Source: Thiomicrospira sp. (GTDB taxonomy: Bacteria; Pseudomonadota; Gammaproteobacteria; Thiomicrospirales; Thiomicrospiraceae). From it: a DNA stretch of 44,493 bases. A program made the position numbers and the translations under genes. Under the pieces are notes generated by a model, which saw only the letters and a program-made list of their open reading frames with translations, had not been told where the DNA came from and ran no database searches. The stretch covers positions 1 through 44,493 of the forward strand of contig NZ_JACUTY010000011.1 in the NCBI RefSeq assembly GCF_014859555.1. The letters run 5' to 3'. Shown piece after piece: positions 26,196-35,761 of the stretch; position 1 is the stretch's first letter; every line of letters starts with the position of its first letter.

Positions 26196-26891
26196 CTAGC
26201 TTAAAGATTGGTTAATCGCCAATAACGAGGCTAATGGGTCAGCTGATTGTGTAATCGGACGGCCGATAACCAAATAATCCGATCCAGCCTGAATCGCTTC
26301 TGCTGGGGTCATAATACGTTTTTGATCATCTGATTTTGAACCAACCGGACGAATACCCGGTGTCACCAAACAAAAGTCTTTTGAAACATGTTTTCTCAGC
26401 TCGAAGGCTTCTTGTGCTGAACACACCACACCATCGGCCCCTGAATTCTGCGCTAATTTAGCCAGGCGCAGCACATTATCTTGAATACTACCAGGTAAAC
26501 CAATCGCACTTAACTGAGCTTGATCAAAGCTAGTAAGGATCGTTACTGCGGTTAAAATCGGCTGATGTTCGGCTGTCAGAATGGCTTCTTTGGCAGCTGA
26601 AATCATGTTTGGGCCGCCCAGAGCATGTACATTAACCATCCAAACCCCCATATTTGCGGCGGCTTTACAAGCCATCGCGACTGTATTTGGGATGTCGTGG
26701 TACTTTAAATCTAAAAATACATCGAAGCCACGCTTGATTAGCTGTTCAACCAGGCCTGGTCCTGCGATGGCAAATAATTCTTTGCCGACTTTGAGTTTGC
26801 ATTGGATTGGATCAAGCTGATCAACCAGCTTAAACACATCAGCTTGATTAGCAAAATCTAAAGCCACAATAACACGAGAAGATGACGACAC
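26196..26891 (-). CDS. pyrF: Orotidine 5'-phosphate decarboxylase
   Basis: Final step of UMP synthesis. 231 residues with the catalytic motif DVFLDLKYHDIPNTV near residues 58-72, the opening VIVALDF and the phosphate loop GSDYLVIGRPITQS near the end. The start is a GTG at 26891 preceded by AGGGGA. It follows lapA by 43 bases; lapB, which often lies between them, is missing. Confidence 0.96.
   Translation of the reverse strand: MSSSSRVIVALDFANQADVFKLVDQLDPIQCKLKVGKELFAIAGPGLVEQLIKRGFDVFLDLKYHDIPNTVAMACKAAANMGVWMVNVHALGGPNMISAAKEAILTAEHQPILTAVTILTSFDQAQLSAIGLPGSIQDNVLRLAKLAQNSGADGVVCSAQEAFELRKHVSKDFCLVTPGIRPVGSKSDDQKRIMTPAEAIQAGSDYLVIGRPITQSADPLASLLAINQSLS
26749..26760. repeat. ACCAGGCCTGGT palindrome, copy 9 (pyrF)
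   Basis: Perfect 12-mer in pyrF, read on the minus strand as Pro-Gly-Leu-Val. Confidence 0.9.
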
Positions 26892-26934
26892 GATCGTTCC
26901 CCTAGTAACGTAAAATGAATGTAAATTTAAACAC

Positions 26935-27264
26935 TTAGCTCAGATTCTTAAGCGTAATATCTTGTGATTTGGCTAAGGGTGTTCTATGCAGTTGTTTTTT
27001 GAGTTCGATGATTTCAATCGTTTGTTGTTTATGTTGTTTGTTTAAACGATGCAATTTCCATTGCAGACGTATGACTTGCGTAAACACAAATAAACCGGCG
27101 AAAAGCATACCCAACACAAATGAAATACTGAGTAAAACGGAAAGAGGAATGTGCCGCTGACCAAATAAATAATCAAACGACACAAGTGTTGAATTGAGCA
27201 AACCCAATACGACTCCAAATCCAACAAATGCAAGGGTTGCAATTAAAGATAGGAGCTTAATCAT
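26935..27264 (-). CDS. lapA: LapA family inner-membrane protein
   Basis: 109 residues with two transmembrane helices (about 3-25 and 41-65) and a cytoplasmic coiled-coil tail, the DUF1049/LapA architecture including the motif NSTLVSFDYLFGQRHIPLSVLL. In E. coli LapA acts with LapB in lipopolysaccharide assembly and LpxC control. It follows ihfB by 19 bases. Confidence 0.85.
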   Translation of the reverse strand: MIKLLSLIATLAFVGFGVVLGLLNSTLVSFDYLFGQRHIPLSVLLSISFVLGMLFAGLFVFTQVIRLQWKLHRLNKQHKQQTIEIIELKKQLHRTPLAKSQDITLKNLS

Positions 27265-27283
27265 AAGGCGGTTGGCTCAACTT

Positions 27284-27589
27284 TTAACATATGATATCAG
27301 TTGATGTTTTGGAGGCATCAACTTGTTCACGCAGAATTTTACCCGGTTTAAAGTGTGGAACACGCTTTTCGGGTAGTTTTACTGCTTCACCAGTTTTAGG
27401 GTTGCGCCCCATTCTGGCTTGTCTATGATGCAAACTAAAACTGCCGAAACCTCGAATTTCAATTCGATCGCCTTCAGCTAAAGCATTAATCATTGACTCA
27501 ATAATCTGATTTACCGCAATCTCGACATCTTTTTGTGAGAGTTGGGTTTGTTTTCTCGCTATGAGCTCAATCAATTCTGACTTGGTCAT
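27284..27589 (-). CDS. ihfB: Integration host factor beta subunit
   Basis: 101-residue DNA-bending protein of the HU/IHF family: [14 protein letters not shown], the core [25 protein letters not shown] with the intercalating Pro of the arm, and [13 protein letters not shown] ending ([15 protein letters not shown]). It pairs with IHF alpha. The downstream position after cmk-rpsA is the standard gammaproteobacterial place for ihfB. Confidence 0.95.
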   Translation of the reverse strand: MTKSELIELIARKQTQLSQKDVEIAVNQIIESMINALAEGDRIEIRGFGSFSLHHRQARMGRNPKTGEAVKLPEKRVPHFKPGKILREQVDASKTSTDIIC

Positions 27590-27624
27590 TTCAATACTCT
27601 TACCTTCTCACTAATGATGAGGAA

Positions 27625-27656
27625 CAGTGTTGGATTAATTACATTAACCAACACTG
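27625..27656 (-). other. Hairpin 2 in the rpsA-ihfB spacer
   Basis: A 9-bp stem CAGTGTTGG/CCAACACTG followed by a one-base bulge and 5 more pairs around a 3-base loop. No T run follows, so it looks like an RNA-processing or stability element rather than a terminator. Confidence 0.5.
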
Positions 27657-27670
27657 AACGACCAAACAAT

Positions 27671-27700
27671 ATTTTCAATTCAATACGTTGAAGTGAAAAT
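27671..27700 (-). other. Hairpin 1 just after rpsA, possible weak terminator
   Basis: A 7-bp stem (ATTTTCA/TGAAAAT), one mismatch, 5 more pairs and a 4-base loop, starting 14 bases after the rpsA stop codon. On the minus strand it is followed by ATTGTTT, a poor U tract. It may partially terminate rpsA transcripts before ihfB. Confidence 0.45.
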
Positions 27701-27714
27701 CGTTTTTGTCAGGT

Positions 27715-29373
27715 TTAGAGCTGACCTTTCAATAAGTCACCAAGAGTATTGGTAGCTTGATCTTGATTTGAGGTATAGCCTTTAATCGCCTCAGCCTCAT
27801 CCTGCTTATCTTTTGCCTTAACAGATAAAGACAAACTACGGCTCTTACGGTCGATGTTTGTGATTTTAGCTTCAACCTGATCACCAACACTTAGAACGCT
27901 TGAAGCATCACGGGTTTCTTCTTTAAGCTCTGAAGTACGAAGGTAACCTTCAACTTCTTCAGCTAAATCAATAACCGCGCCCTTCTCATCTACAGTCTTA
28001 ACCGTACCGACTACAATGCTGTTTTTGCCATTGGCCGCCACATATTGTGAGAAAGGATCTTGCTCAAGTTGTTTTAGACCTAGCGAAATACGCTCTCTTT
28101 CTGGATCAATAGAAAGAATAATAGTTTCTAGTTCATCACCTTTCTTGAATTCACGAATCGCTTCTTCGCCATTCTGAGCCCAAGAAATATCCGTCAAGTG
28201 AACCAAACCATCAATACCACCGTCTAGACCGATAAAGATACCGAAGTCAGTGATTGACTTGATGTTACCCGTGATTTTGTCACCTTTATTATGAGTCGCT
28301 GCGAAGCCTTCCCATGGGTTAACAGTACACTGTTTGATACTTAATGAAATACGACGACGTTCTTGGTCTACGTCTAGGATTTTCACGCGCACTTCTTGAC
28401 CCAAATGAACTACTTTAGATGGGTGAATGTTGCGGTTAGTCCAATCCAACTCAGAAGTGTGAACCAAGCCTTCAATGCCTTCTTGAATTTCGATGAATGC
28501 ACCGTAATCTGTAATATTGGCCACTTTACCAGCGGTTTCTGAACCGATTGGGTAACGCGAAACCATATCAGACCATGGATCTTCTTCCATCTGCTTTAAG
28601 CCTAGAGAAACACGGTTACGTTCTTTGTCAAACTTAAGAACCTTAACTTCGATTTCATCACCAACCTGTACAATTTCAGAAGGGTGGTTAACACGACGCC
28701 ATGCCATATCGGTGATATGTAATAGGCCGTCAACGCCACCCAAGTCAATAAATGCACCGTAGTCAGTAAGGTTTTTAACGATACCTTTAAGAACCGCACC
28801 TTCTTCCATGTTAGCCAATAACGCTTCACGTTCTGCACTGCTCTCAGCTTCGATCACGGCACGACGTGATACCACCACGTTGTTACGTTTACGATCGATC
28901 TTAACCAGCTTCAACTCAACTTCTTTGCCTTCTAGGAAACCAAAGTCGCGAATCGGACGTGTGTCAACCAATGAACCTGGTAAGAAACCACGTACACCTT
29001 CAACATCAACGGTCAAGCCGCCTTTAACTTTACCGGTAACAAAACCAATAACGGTTTCGTTGTCTTCAACGGCAGCTTCAAGACGATCCCAAGTTTTCGC
29101 GCGTTTCGCTTTTTCGCGTGACAAGCGAGTTTCACCGAAGCCATCTTCTAAGGCCTCTAGGCAAACTTCAACTTCATCACCAACGGCAACTTCTAGTTCA
29201 CCATTCGCGTCTTCAAATTGTTTTCTTGGGATGGCCGATTCTGATTTCATACCGGCATCAACCATAACGGTTTCTTTATCAATACCAACAACGGTACCGA
29301 TGATTAAAGCGCCTGTTTGGAAGCGGTCTAGCTGAAGAGATTCTTCAAATAACTGTGCAAAAGTTTCACTCAT
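27715..29373 (-). CDS. rpsA: 30S ribosomal protein S1
   Basis: 552 residues with six consecutive S1 RNA-binding repeats; the last four share the [18 protein letters not shown] / [19 protein letters not shown] pattern. The protein recruits mRNA to the 30S subunit. The ATG at 29373 has only a weak ribosome-binding site, as is common for rpsA, which is often autoregulated by S1 in proteobacteria. A plausible promoter lies in the 111-base gap after cmk. Confidence 0.97.
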   Translation of the reverse strand: MSETFAQLFEESLQLDRFQTGALIIGTVVGIDKETVMVDAGMKSESAIPRKQFEDANGELEVAVGDEVEVCLEALEDGFGETRLSREKAKRAKTWDRLEAAVEDNETVIGFVTGKVKGGLTVDVEGVRGFLPGSLVDTRPIRDFGFLEGKEVELKLVKIDRKRNNVVVSRRAVIEAESSAEREALLANMEEGAVLKGIVKNLTDYGAFIDLGGVDGLLHITDMAWRRVNHPSEIVQVGDEIEVKVLKFDKERNRVSLGLKQMEEDPWSDMVSRYPIGSETAGKVANITDYGAFIEIQEGIEGLVHTSELDWTNRNIHPSKVVHLGQEVRVKILDVDQERRRISLSIKQCTVNPWEGFAATHNKGDKITGNIKSITDFGIFIGLDGGIDGLVHLTDISWAQNGEEAIREFKKGDELETIILSIDPERERISLGLKQLEQDPFSQYVAANGKNSIVVGTVKTVDEKGAVIDLAEEVEGYLRTSELKEETRDASSVLSVGDQVEAKITNIDRKSRSLSLSVKAKDKQDEAEAIKGYTSNQDQATNTLGDLLKGQL

Positions 29374-29421
29374 GAGTGGATTACCAAATTAAATTACAAA
29401 ACCGAATACAATACCAATTTT

Positions 29422-29450
29422 GGGGCAAGTAAAGTGTTTCGGGTCAGTTA
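29422..29450 (-). promoter_or_regulatory. Possible rpsA promoter
   Basis: On the minus strand TTTACT, a 17-base spacer and TGTATT within the cmk-rpsA gap, each matching 4 of 6 consensus positions. Weak by sequence; the location makes sense because rpsA is needed in excess of its upstream genes. Confidence 0.3.
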
Positions 29451-29484
29451 GCAATGGTCGATTCCCCAATAATCAACCTTGTCG

Positions 29485-30141
29485 TCATATCCCACGTTTC
29501 TGTAGGAATTCTTTTGCTTTTTCAAAGACTTGATCGATATTTAAATCGCTCGTATCTATGATAAAAGCATCTTGCGCAGGCACTAAAGGTGATACTGAGC
29601 GGTTTTGATCACGCTCGTCACGTTCTATAATGTCGCGAGTTATTTGGGCAATATTAACAGTAACACCTTGATTTTTCAACTGGTTAACGCGTCTTTCTGC
29701 ACGCACCTCGGCTGAGGCGGTTAAAAACAATTTTGCGCTAGCTTGGGGAAAAACGATCGTACCCATATCGCGGCCATCCGCTACCAGGCCTGGTGCTTGT
29801 GAAAAATCCTTTTGGCGTTGCAATAAAGCCGCACGGATTTGAGGAATAGCGGCCACTTTAGAAGCCATGGCGGCGACCTCTTCATTACGAATTTCGGTGG
29901 TGATATCTTCCCCGTCAAATAATACACGGCCAGATTCAAACAATACCGGCAAGCTTTCGGCTAAAGCCACCAATTCAGCCAGATTATCCAAATCAATATT
30001 TTTAGCAATCACACCATAAGCCAGTGTGCGATAAATCGCCCCACTGTCTAAAAAATGAAACCCGGTGTAGTCACATAAAAGCTGAGCTAATGTGCCTTTA
30101 CCTACACCGCTTGGGCCGTCAACAGTCACGATTGTATGCAT
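29485..30141 (-). CDS. cmk: Cytidylate kinase
   Basis: Phosphorylates CMP and dCMP. 218 residues with P-loop GPSGVGKG at 9-16, the CMP-binding region DSGAIYR near 32, VADGRDMGTIVFP near 125 and RDERDQNRSVSPL near 173-187. The ATG shares its A with the aroA stop codon (TAATG), so translation is coupled. The cmk-rpsA-ihfB order is conserved widely. Confidence 0.96.
   Translation of the reverse strand: MHTIVTVDGPSGVGKGTLAQLLCDYTGFHFLDSGAIYRTLAYGVIAKNIDLDNLAELVALAESLPVLFESGRVLFDGEDITTEIRNEEVAAMASKVAAIPQIRAALLQRQKDFSQAPGLVADGRDMGTIVFPQASAKLFLTASAEVRAERRVNQLKNQGVTVNIAQITRDIIERDERDQNRSVSPLVPAQDAFIIDTSDLNIDQVFEKAKEFLQKRGI
29783..29794. repeat. ACCAGGCCTGGT palindrome, copy 10 (cmk)
   Basis: Perfect 12-mer in cmk, read on the minus strand as Pro-Gly-Leu-Val just before the conserved ADGRD motif. 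Confidence 0.9.
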
Positions 30142-31481
30142 TATTCCGAACCCTCCTGCGCGACCACTTTCAGGCCAACCGAATTAGCCAATTCAACAAA
30201 ACCCGGGAAAGAGGTATTCACGTTGGCACAATCTTCAATTTCAATAGGTGCGACCGCCGTTAAAGCCGCCACGGTCATTGACATAGAAATGCGATGATCA
30301 TGGTGACTAATAATTTTTGATTTTTGTGGCTTTTGTTGACCACCTTTAACGATCATGCCGTCTTGTGTCGGTTGTGCATCAATGCCCACCGCTTGCAAGG
30401 CATCGGCCATGACTTGAATGCGATCCGATTCTTTAACACGTAACTCTTCGGCACCAGTTAGTATCGTTGTGCCCTCAGCCGCCGAAGCCGCCACAAATAA
30501 AACCGGAAACTCATCAATCGCCAACGGCACTAAAGCTTCTGGGATTTGTATGCCTTTTAATTTAGCGTAACGAACACGCACATCAGCCACAGGTTCACCG
30601 CCGACTTCGTGCTCATTTTCTAAAGTTAGGTCAGCGCCCATTAAACGCAAAATATCAATAATACCGGTGCGCGTCGGGTTCATGCCGACATGTTGAATCA
30701 ATAAATCCGAACCTGGCGCAATCGATGCGGCTACCATATAAAAAGCGGCGGATGAGATATCAGATGGCACATCAATATGGCCCGCTTTAAGTTTGCCGCC
30801 GCCTTGTAATGTGACACGTGTAGCCAGTTTATCTAGGGCTTCAGATTGCACTTCATAACCAAATCCACGCAACATACGTTCCGTATGATCACGGGTTGGT
30901 GCAGGCTCAACAACACTGGTTACGCCTTCGGCATACAAGCCCGCCAATAATACACAAGACTTAACCTGCGCACTCGCCATGGGTAAGGTGTAATCAATCG
31001 CTTTAAGCTTAGCGTTTCCTTGAATTTTTAGCGGAGGTAAACCTTTCTCTTCGCTCGTAATACTCGCACCCATAAGTGTTAAGGGGTCAATCACACGTTT
31101 CATTGGGCGCTTACTTAAAGACGCATCACCAGTTAACTCACAACTAAAGCTCTGACCTGCCAAAATGCCAGATAACAGGCGCATCGAGGTGCCTGAATTC
31201 CCCATATTAAGTGTGTGACTTGGCGCTTTTAAGCCGTTTAAGCCAACCCCCTTAATCACTACCTTGCCTTGGTTCGGGCCATCAATCTTAACGCCCATCG
31301 CTTGGAAGGCTTTTAAGGTCGCTAGGCTGTCATCACCTTCTAAAAAACCCGTTACGGTGGTGGTGCCTTCAGCAATCGATCCCAGCATAATGCTGCGGTG
31401 TGAAATGGATTTATCCCCTGGAACTCGAATCGTGCCTGTTAAGGCGCCACCAGGCTGGACAATAAAACGTATATTTTTCAT
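30141..31481 (-). CDS. aroA: 3-phosphoshikimate 1-carboxyvinyltransferase (EPSP synthase)
   Basis: Joins shikimate 3-phosphate and phosphoenolpyruvate in the chorismate pathway. 446 residues with PGDKSISHRS near 20, the PEP-site segment GNSGTSMRL near 93, and KESDRIQ near 354. It carries all four motifs used to define class II enzymes: GDKS, SAQVK, RDHTE and NPTR. Class II members are typically glyphosate-insensitive, so that phenotype is predicted. It is followed by cmk with a one-base overlap. Confidence 0.96.
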   Translation of the reverse strand: MKNIRFIVQPGGALTGTIRVPGDKSISHRSIMLGSIAEGTTTVTGFLEGDDSLATLKAFQAMGVKIDGPNQGKVVIKGVGLNGLKAPSHTLNMGNSGTSMRLLSGILAGQSFSCELTGDASLSKRPMKRVIDPLTLMGASITSEEKGLPPLKIQGNAKLKAIDYTLPMASAQVKSCVLLAGLYAEGVTSVVEPAPTRDHTERMLRGFGYEVQSEALDKLATRVTLQGGGKLKAGHIDVPSDISSAAFYMVAASIAPGSDLLIQHVGMNPTRTGIIDILRLMGADLTLENEHEVGGEPVADVRVRYAKLKGIQIPEALVPLAIDEFPVLFVAASAAEGTTILTGAEELRVKESDRIQVMADALQAVGIDAQPTQDGMIVKGGQQKPQKSKIISHHDHRISMSMTVAALTAVAPIEIEDCANVNTSFPGFVELANSVGLKVVAQEGSE

Positions 31482-31524
31482 AAGGTTGTTCTTAATATTG
31501 GATTTTAATTTAAAGGATTAGGAT

Positions 31525-32403
31525 TTATAAATCCGCGTTTCTATGCAAAATATGCTGATCGCGCGCAGTTTTGGCTTGATCAAACAACGCAAATAACGCC
31601 GGACCATCTTGGGATTCGATTAACTGGGTAAGTGTTTGCAATTCCGCTTGGTATGCATTTAACCACTTTACCAAAGCGACCGAGTTATGCAGTGCAATGT
31701 CGCGCCACATGGTGGCATCACTTGATGCAATGCGGGTAAAGTCGCGAAAGCCGCCAGCGGTATATTGAAAAACATTGCCAAGTTCAGCATGTTCATTCAA
31801 CATATCGACTAATGCAAATGCCAACATATGCGGCAAGTGACTGGTCGCGGCAAATACTTCATCATGAAAACTCGCCGCCATCAAACTCACATTTGCGCCA
31901 ACCTCGCTCCACAGTGTTTGAACCAATTCAACCGCTGATTCATTGGTGGTTTCAGTCGGCGTTAAGATCACGCGGTGATTTTGATATAAATCGGCATCAA
32001 CCGCTTCAACGCCGCTTTTTTCACGACCAGCAATAGGATGTCCGGGCACAAAGTTAGGCGGACAACCCCCCACTTTCTCAATAATGTCTTTGATTACACT
32101 GTCTTTCGCGCTACCGGCATCCGTCACAATGGTTTTTGCATCTAGATGTGGTTCAATTTCGGCAAATAACGAGCCAATGACACCCAATGGCACCGCTAGC
32201 ATCACTAGATCCGCGCCCTTTACCGCCAAAGTCACATCCGTTTCATAACGGTCTATTACACCGAGAGCAACGGCTTTCTCTAAATTTTCAACTCGATGCC
32301 CGTAACCGACGACTTCGTCGACTAAACCCAGTTGTTTGAGTTTTAAGGCAAACGAACCACCGATTAGCCCGACCCCGATTACACAAAGACGCCCTATTCT
32401 CAT
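31525..32403 (-). CDS. tyrA: Prephenate dehydrogenase
   Basis: NAD(P)-dependent oxidation of prephenate (or arogenate) in tyrosine synthesis. 292 residues with nucleotide-binding GVGLIGGSFA near residue 10, TDAGSAKDSV near 95 and the substrate motif GHPIAGREKSGVEAV near 120-134. There is no chorismate mutase domain, unlike the enteric fused form. It is separate from aroA, whereas Pseudomonas fuses the two. Confidence 0.94.
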   Translation of the reverse strand: MRIGRLCVIGVGLIGGSFALKLKQLGLVDEVVGYGHRVENLEKAVALGVIDRYETDVTLAVKGADLVMLAVPLGVIGSLFAEIEPHLDAKTIVTDAGSAKDSVIKDIIEKVGGCPPNFVPGHPIAGREKSGVEAVDADLYQNHRVILTPTETTNESAVELVQTLWSEVGANVSLMAASFHDEVFAATSHLPHMLAFALVDMLNEHAELGNVFQYTAGGFRDFTRIASSDATMWRDIALHNSVALVKWLNAYQAELQTLTQLIESQDGPALFALFDQAKTARDQHILHRNADL

Positions 32404-32406
32404 AGC

Positions 32407-33504
32407 TTAAAGCACCTGATGTAAGGCATCAATAAAGTGTTGGTTTTCGCTGCGATTACCAATCGAAACACGTAAAAAATGGTTTAGACCATAATTCCCA
32501 ACTGGGCGAATAATCACGCCATGATGCAACAACTTGGTGTTTATTTCTGAAGCCTTATCACCAAACTCAACACACACAAAATTGCCTTCTGAGTGGATAA
32601 ATGGAATATCCAAACCAACTAAAGCTTCGCAAATTTGTTGTTTACCTTGGCGATTAAGTTCTACCGATTGCAAAACAAATTGCTGATCCTGCAAAGCCGC
32701 GGCCGCCGCAACTTGGGCAAAATGATTCACATTAAATGGCGCACGTAACCGATTAATATAAGAGATGATTTCTTCACTTGCCACCATGTAACCCACACGC
32801 AAAGAGGCTAAACCATAAGCTTTCGAAAAAGTGCGTGACACGATCAAGTTTGGATATTGAGCTAAATAATCCAAACCATTCGGATAGTCGGATGTTTCAA
32901 CATATTCCAAATAGGCTTCATCTAGCACCACCATTACATTTTCAGGCACGGCTTGCATAAAGCTTTCCCATTCGGCTCGACCAAATAGCGTTCCGGTTGG
33001 ATTATTTGGATTAGCGACATAGATCAGTTTGGTTTTTGACGTGACCGCCTGAGCCATCGCATCTAAATCATGAGCGTAATTTTTGGCCGGAACTTCTACG
33101 CCTGTTGCGCCTACAATTTGCGCCGTAATCGGATAAACCGCAAACCCATATTGCGAGTAAACAATCTCATCGCCTTGAGCACAAAAAACTCGGCCAACCA
33201 ACTCAAGCAATTCATTCGAGCCATTCCCTAACGCGATTTGGCTAGCCGGTACCGACAAGAAATCACTCAATACTTTGCGTAAATAAAACGTATTTCCATC
33301 TGGATAACGTGCAATGTCTTTGAGGGCAATCTCGATAGCGCTCAAAGCTTTCGGACTCGCGCCTAGCGGATTCTCGTTAGATGCTAACTTACTGATGTGT
33401 TTTAACCCAAGTTCACGTTGCAGTTCGCTTACCGGCTTGCCGGGAACATAGGGTTGAATTGATTGAATTTGCGGCTGAACTAAATGTTCAAATACGGGAT
33501 TCAT
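32407..33504 (-). CDS. hisC: Histidinol-phosphate/aromatic aminotransferase
   Basis: PLP aminotransferase of fold type I. I take the ATG at 33504 (MNPVFEHLVQPQIQSIQPY), giving 365 residues; the frame extends to a TTG at 33534. Conserved features are KLASNENPLG near 44, VANPNNPTG near 162 and the PLP lysine in SRTFSKAYGLASLRVGY near 225. Between pheA and tyrA it most likely transaminates aromatic keto acids as well as, or instead of, histidinol phosphate, like HisC2 of pseudomonads. Histidine genes are not nearby. Confidence 0.93.
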   Translation of the reverse strand: MNPVFEHLVQPQIQSIQPYVPGKPVSELQRELGLKHISKLASNENPLGASPKALSAIEIALKDIARYPDGNTFYLRKVLSDFLSVPASQIALGNGSNELLELVGRVFCAQGDEIVYSQYGFAVYPITAQIVGATGVEVPAKNYAHDLDAMAQAVTSKTKLIYVANPNNPTGTLFGRAEWESFMQAVPENVMVVLDEAYLEYVETSDYPNGLDYLAQYPNLIVSRTFSKAYGLASLRVGYMVASEEIISYINRLRAPFNVNHFAQVAAAAALQDQQFVLQSVELNRQGKQQICEALVGLDIPFIHSEGNFVCVEFGDKASEINTKLLHHGVIIRPVGNYGLNHFLRVSIGNRSENQHFIDALHQVL

Positions 33505-33554
33505 ACAGGGCTCTCTAAAGTTAAATGGGTTCAATCTAAGCGTTTTCTAGCGAT

Positions 33555-34673
33555 TTATTCGAGTGGTGAAACCGGATAAGAACCCAATAGCTTGAAAAAG
33601 CTGGTTTGCGCTTCTACTTCTTTTAAGGCTTCGGCTACTTTGGGGTCAGTTTGGTGACCCACAATATCAATAAAAAACACATAATCCCATTTTTTATTGT
33701 TGGATGGTCGAGATACAATTCGAGTCATACCAATCTCGCGTTTTGCGAAACTGTCTAAAATTTTGGCTAAAGCACCCGCTCGGTTTTGAATGGATAACAC
33801 CAATGCGGTTTTATCTTCTCCGCTGGGTGAGGTGGATTCAGTCCCAATCACCCAAAACTTGGTGGTGTTATCGCTGACATCTTCAATGTGTGATTTTAAA
33901 ATCGTCAATTGATATAAAACCGCCGCCTGCTCAGAAGCAATCGCCGCCAATGATGTGTCAGCCTGCGCCATTTTGGCAGCTAACGCATTAGATTCAACCG
34001 CTTCCAGCTCAACGCCAGGTAAGTTGTTCTTTAACCAGCTTCGGCATTGGCCTAAAGCTTGGGCATGTGCCACCACTTTAGAGATTGAACCCATATCTTT
34101 GGCGTTGGATAACAAGCAATGGTGAATTGCTAAATCCACTTCACCGGTGACATGCGCACGCATGGTGATCAGACTGTCTTGGGTGGCGTTTACTACACCT
34201 TCAGTGGAGTTTTCAACTGGCACCAAACCATAGTGGGTGACACCGGTTTCGACCGACTTAAAGACGTCTTCTATGGTTGAAACAGCATAAGGTTGCGCAA
34301 ACGAACCGAATTGTTTAATGGTCGCTGCATGCGTATAACTGCCTTCTGGCCCCAAATACGCGACCTTGATCGGTTGTTCAAGTGCCAAGCAGGCCGACAT
34401 AATCTCGCGAAATAAACGCGCCATATCATTATCCGATAACGGGCTTTTATTTCGTTGCTTAACGGCGCGTAAAACTTGGGCTTCACGTTCTGGGCGGTAA
34501 AAAACCGCTTCAACCTTGCCGCCTTGGGTTTTAATGTCCGCGACTTTTTGTGCGCAACGTGCGCGTTCACTGATCAGTTCCTGAATTTTGGCATCAACTG
34601 CGTCAATTTCATTGCGAATGGTATTCAGTTGTTCGGCTTCTTGTGTATTCGGTGTCATGCGCAAACTCTTCAT
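33555..34673 (-). CDS. pheA: Bifunctional chorismate mutase/prephenate dehydratase
   Basis: Converts chorismate to prephenate and on to phenylpyruvate. 372 residues: AroQ-type mutase at about 15-100 (IRNEIDAVDAKIQELISERARCAQKVADIK), dehydratase at about 103-280 (YLGPEGSYTHAA, VPVENSTEGVVN, the TTKFWVIG threonine motif), and a C-terminal ACT domain (TALVLSIQNRAGALAKILDSF) for phenylalanine feedback. It starts directly after the serC stop codon; an alternative ATG is at 34658. Confidence 0.96.
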   Translation of the reverse strand: MKSLRMTPNTQEAEQLNTIRNEIDAVDAKIQELISERARCAQKVADIKTQGGKVEAVFYRPEREAQVLRAVKQRNKSPLSDNDMARLFREIMSACLALEQPIKVAYLGPEGSYTHAATIKQFGSFAQPYAVSTIEDVFKSVETGVTHYGLVPVENSTEGVVNATQDSLITMRAHVTGEVDLAIHHCLLSNAKDMGSISKVVAHAQALGQCRSWLKNNLPGVELEAVESNALAAKMAQADTSLAAIASEQAAVLYQLTILKSHIEDVSDNTTKFWVIGTESTSPSGEDKTALVLSIQNRAGALAKILDSFAKREIGMTRIVSRPSNNKKWDYVFFIDIVGHQTDPKVAEALKEVEAQTSFFKLLGSYPVSPLE

Positions 34674-35741
34674 TTATGCGTGGCGTTGTGCAAAGTCGTT
34701 CATAAACGTTATTAACGCTTCCACGCCTTCTTCTGGCATCGCATTATAAATACTGGCGCGCATACCACCGACAACTTTATGACCTTTTAAGTTTAATAGA
34801 CCGGCTTTTTTGGATTCTTCTAAGAAAAGTGCATCCAAACTTGGGTCTTTTAAGGTAAAGGGTACATTCATCCATGAACGCTGACTGGGCTCAACCGGAT
34901 TACTGTAGAAAGGATTCGAATCAATCGCCGCATAAAGTTTTGAGGCTTTGGTTTGGTTGTGTTTAGCCATCGCCTCCACACCGCCTTGCTCTTTAATCCA
35001 GTCAAACACCAGGCCGGCTAAATACCAGGCATAGGTAGGCGGCGTGTTATACATTGAATCGTTTTCAGCGGTAACTTGCCAATTCATTAAAATCGGCGTG
35101 TCATTACGGGCTTTCCCGAGCAAATCTTCACGCACAATCACAATCGCTAAGCCGGCTGGGCCAATATTTTTTTGTGCACCCGCATAAATCACGCCAAATT
35201 GCGAGACATCAATTGGACGTGACAAAATCGTAGATGACATATCCGCAACTAAAGGTACATTCACCTGCGGCGGCTGCATAAACTCTACACCACTAATGGT
35301 TTCGTTAGGTGTGTAATGCACATATTTGGCGTTTGAAGATAACGACCATTCTGATGAATCGGGAATGCGGTGGTGGTTTTCACACACCACATTTACATTC
35401 ACATAACGCTGGGCTTCTTTAATCGCTTTATGCGACCAAACACCCGTATCAAAATAATCAGCCACATCAGTAGGTTGGCTTAGGTTTAATGGAATCGCAC
35501 TGAACTGTAAAGACGCGCCACCATGGGTGAACAAAACTTTATAGTTATCAGGAATGCCCATAATTTCGCGCAGTGTCTGCTCGGCATGCTTGGCCATTTG
35601 CATGTATTCTTTTGAGCGGTGACTCATCTCCATCACAGACATGCCGGTGTCGTTCCAGTTCAGCATTTCCGCTTGCGCTTTGCGCATTACAGCTTCTGGC
35701 AACATGGCTGGCCCGGCGCTAAAATTAAAGGCTCTTGACAT
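34674..35741 (-). CDS. serC: Phosphoserine aminotransferase
   Basis: Makes 3-phosphoserine for serine synthesis and acts in pyridoxal phosphate synthesis. 355 residues beginning [19 protein letters not shown], with the PLP lysine in [12 protein letters not shown] near 196 and C-terminal [11 protein letters not shown]. It follows gyrA by 20 bases and precedes pheA. Confidence 0.96.
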   Translation of the reverse strand: MSRAFNFSAGPAMLPEAVMRKAQAEMLNWNDTGMSVMEMSHRSKEYMQMAKHAEQTLREIMGIPDNYKVLFTHGGASLQFSAIPLNLSQPTDVADYFDTGVWSHKAIKEAQRYVNVNVVCENHHRIPDSSEWSLSSNAKYVHYTPNETISGVEFMQPPQVNVPLVADMSSTILSRPIDVSQFGVIYAGAQKNIGPAGLAIVIVREDLLGKARNDTPILMNWQVTAENDSMYNTPPTYAWYLAGLVFDWIKEQGGVEAMAKHNQTKASKLYAAIDSNPFYSNPVEPSQRSWMNVPFTLKDPSLDALFLEESKKAGLLNLKGHKVVGGMRASIYNAMPEEGVEALITFMNDFAQRHA

Positions 35742-35761
35742 TTTTCAGGCTTTCTCCGAGT

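Noticed and set aside
28808..29335. A 175-residue frame antisense to rpsA
   Set aside because: It is a Ser/Thr-rich shadow of the conserved S1 coding sequence, with no protein-like features.
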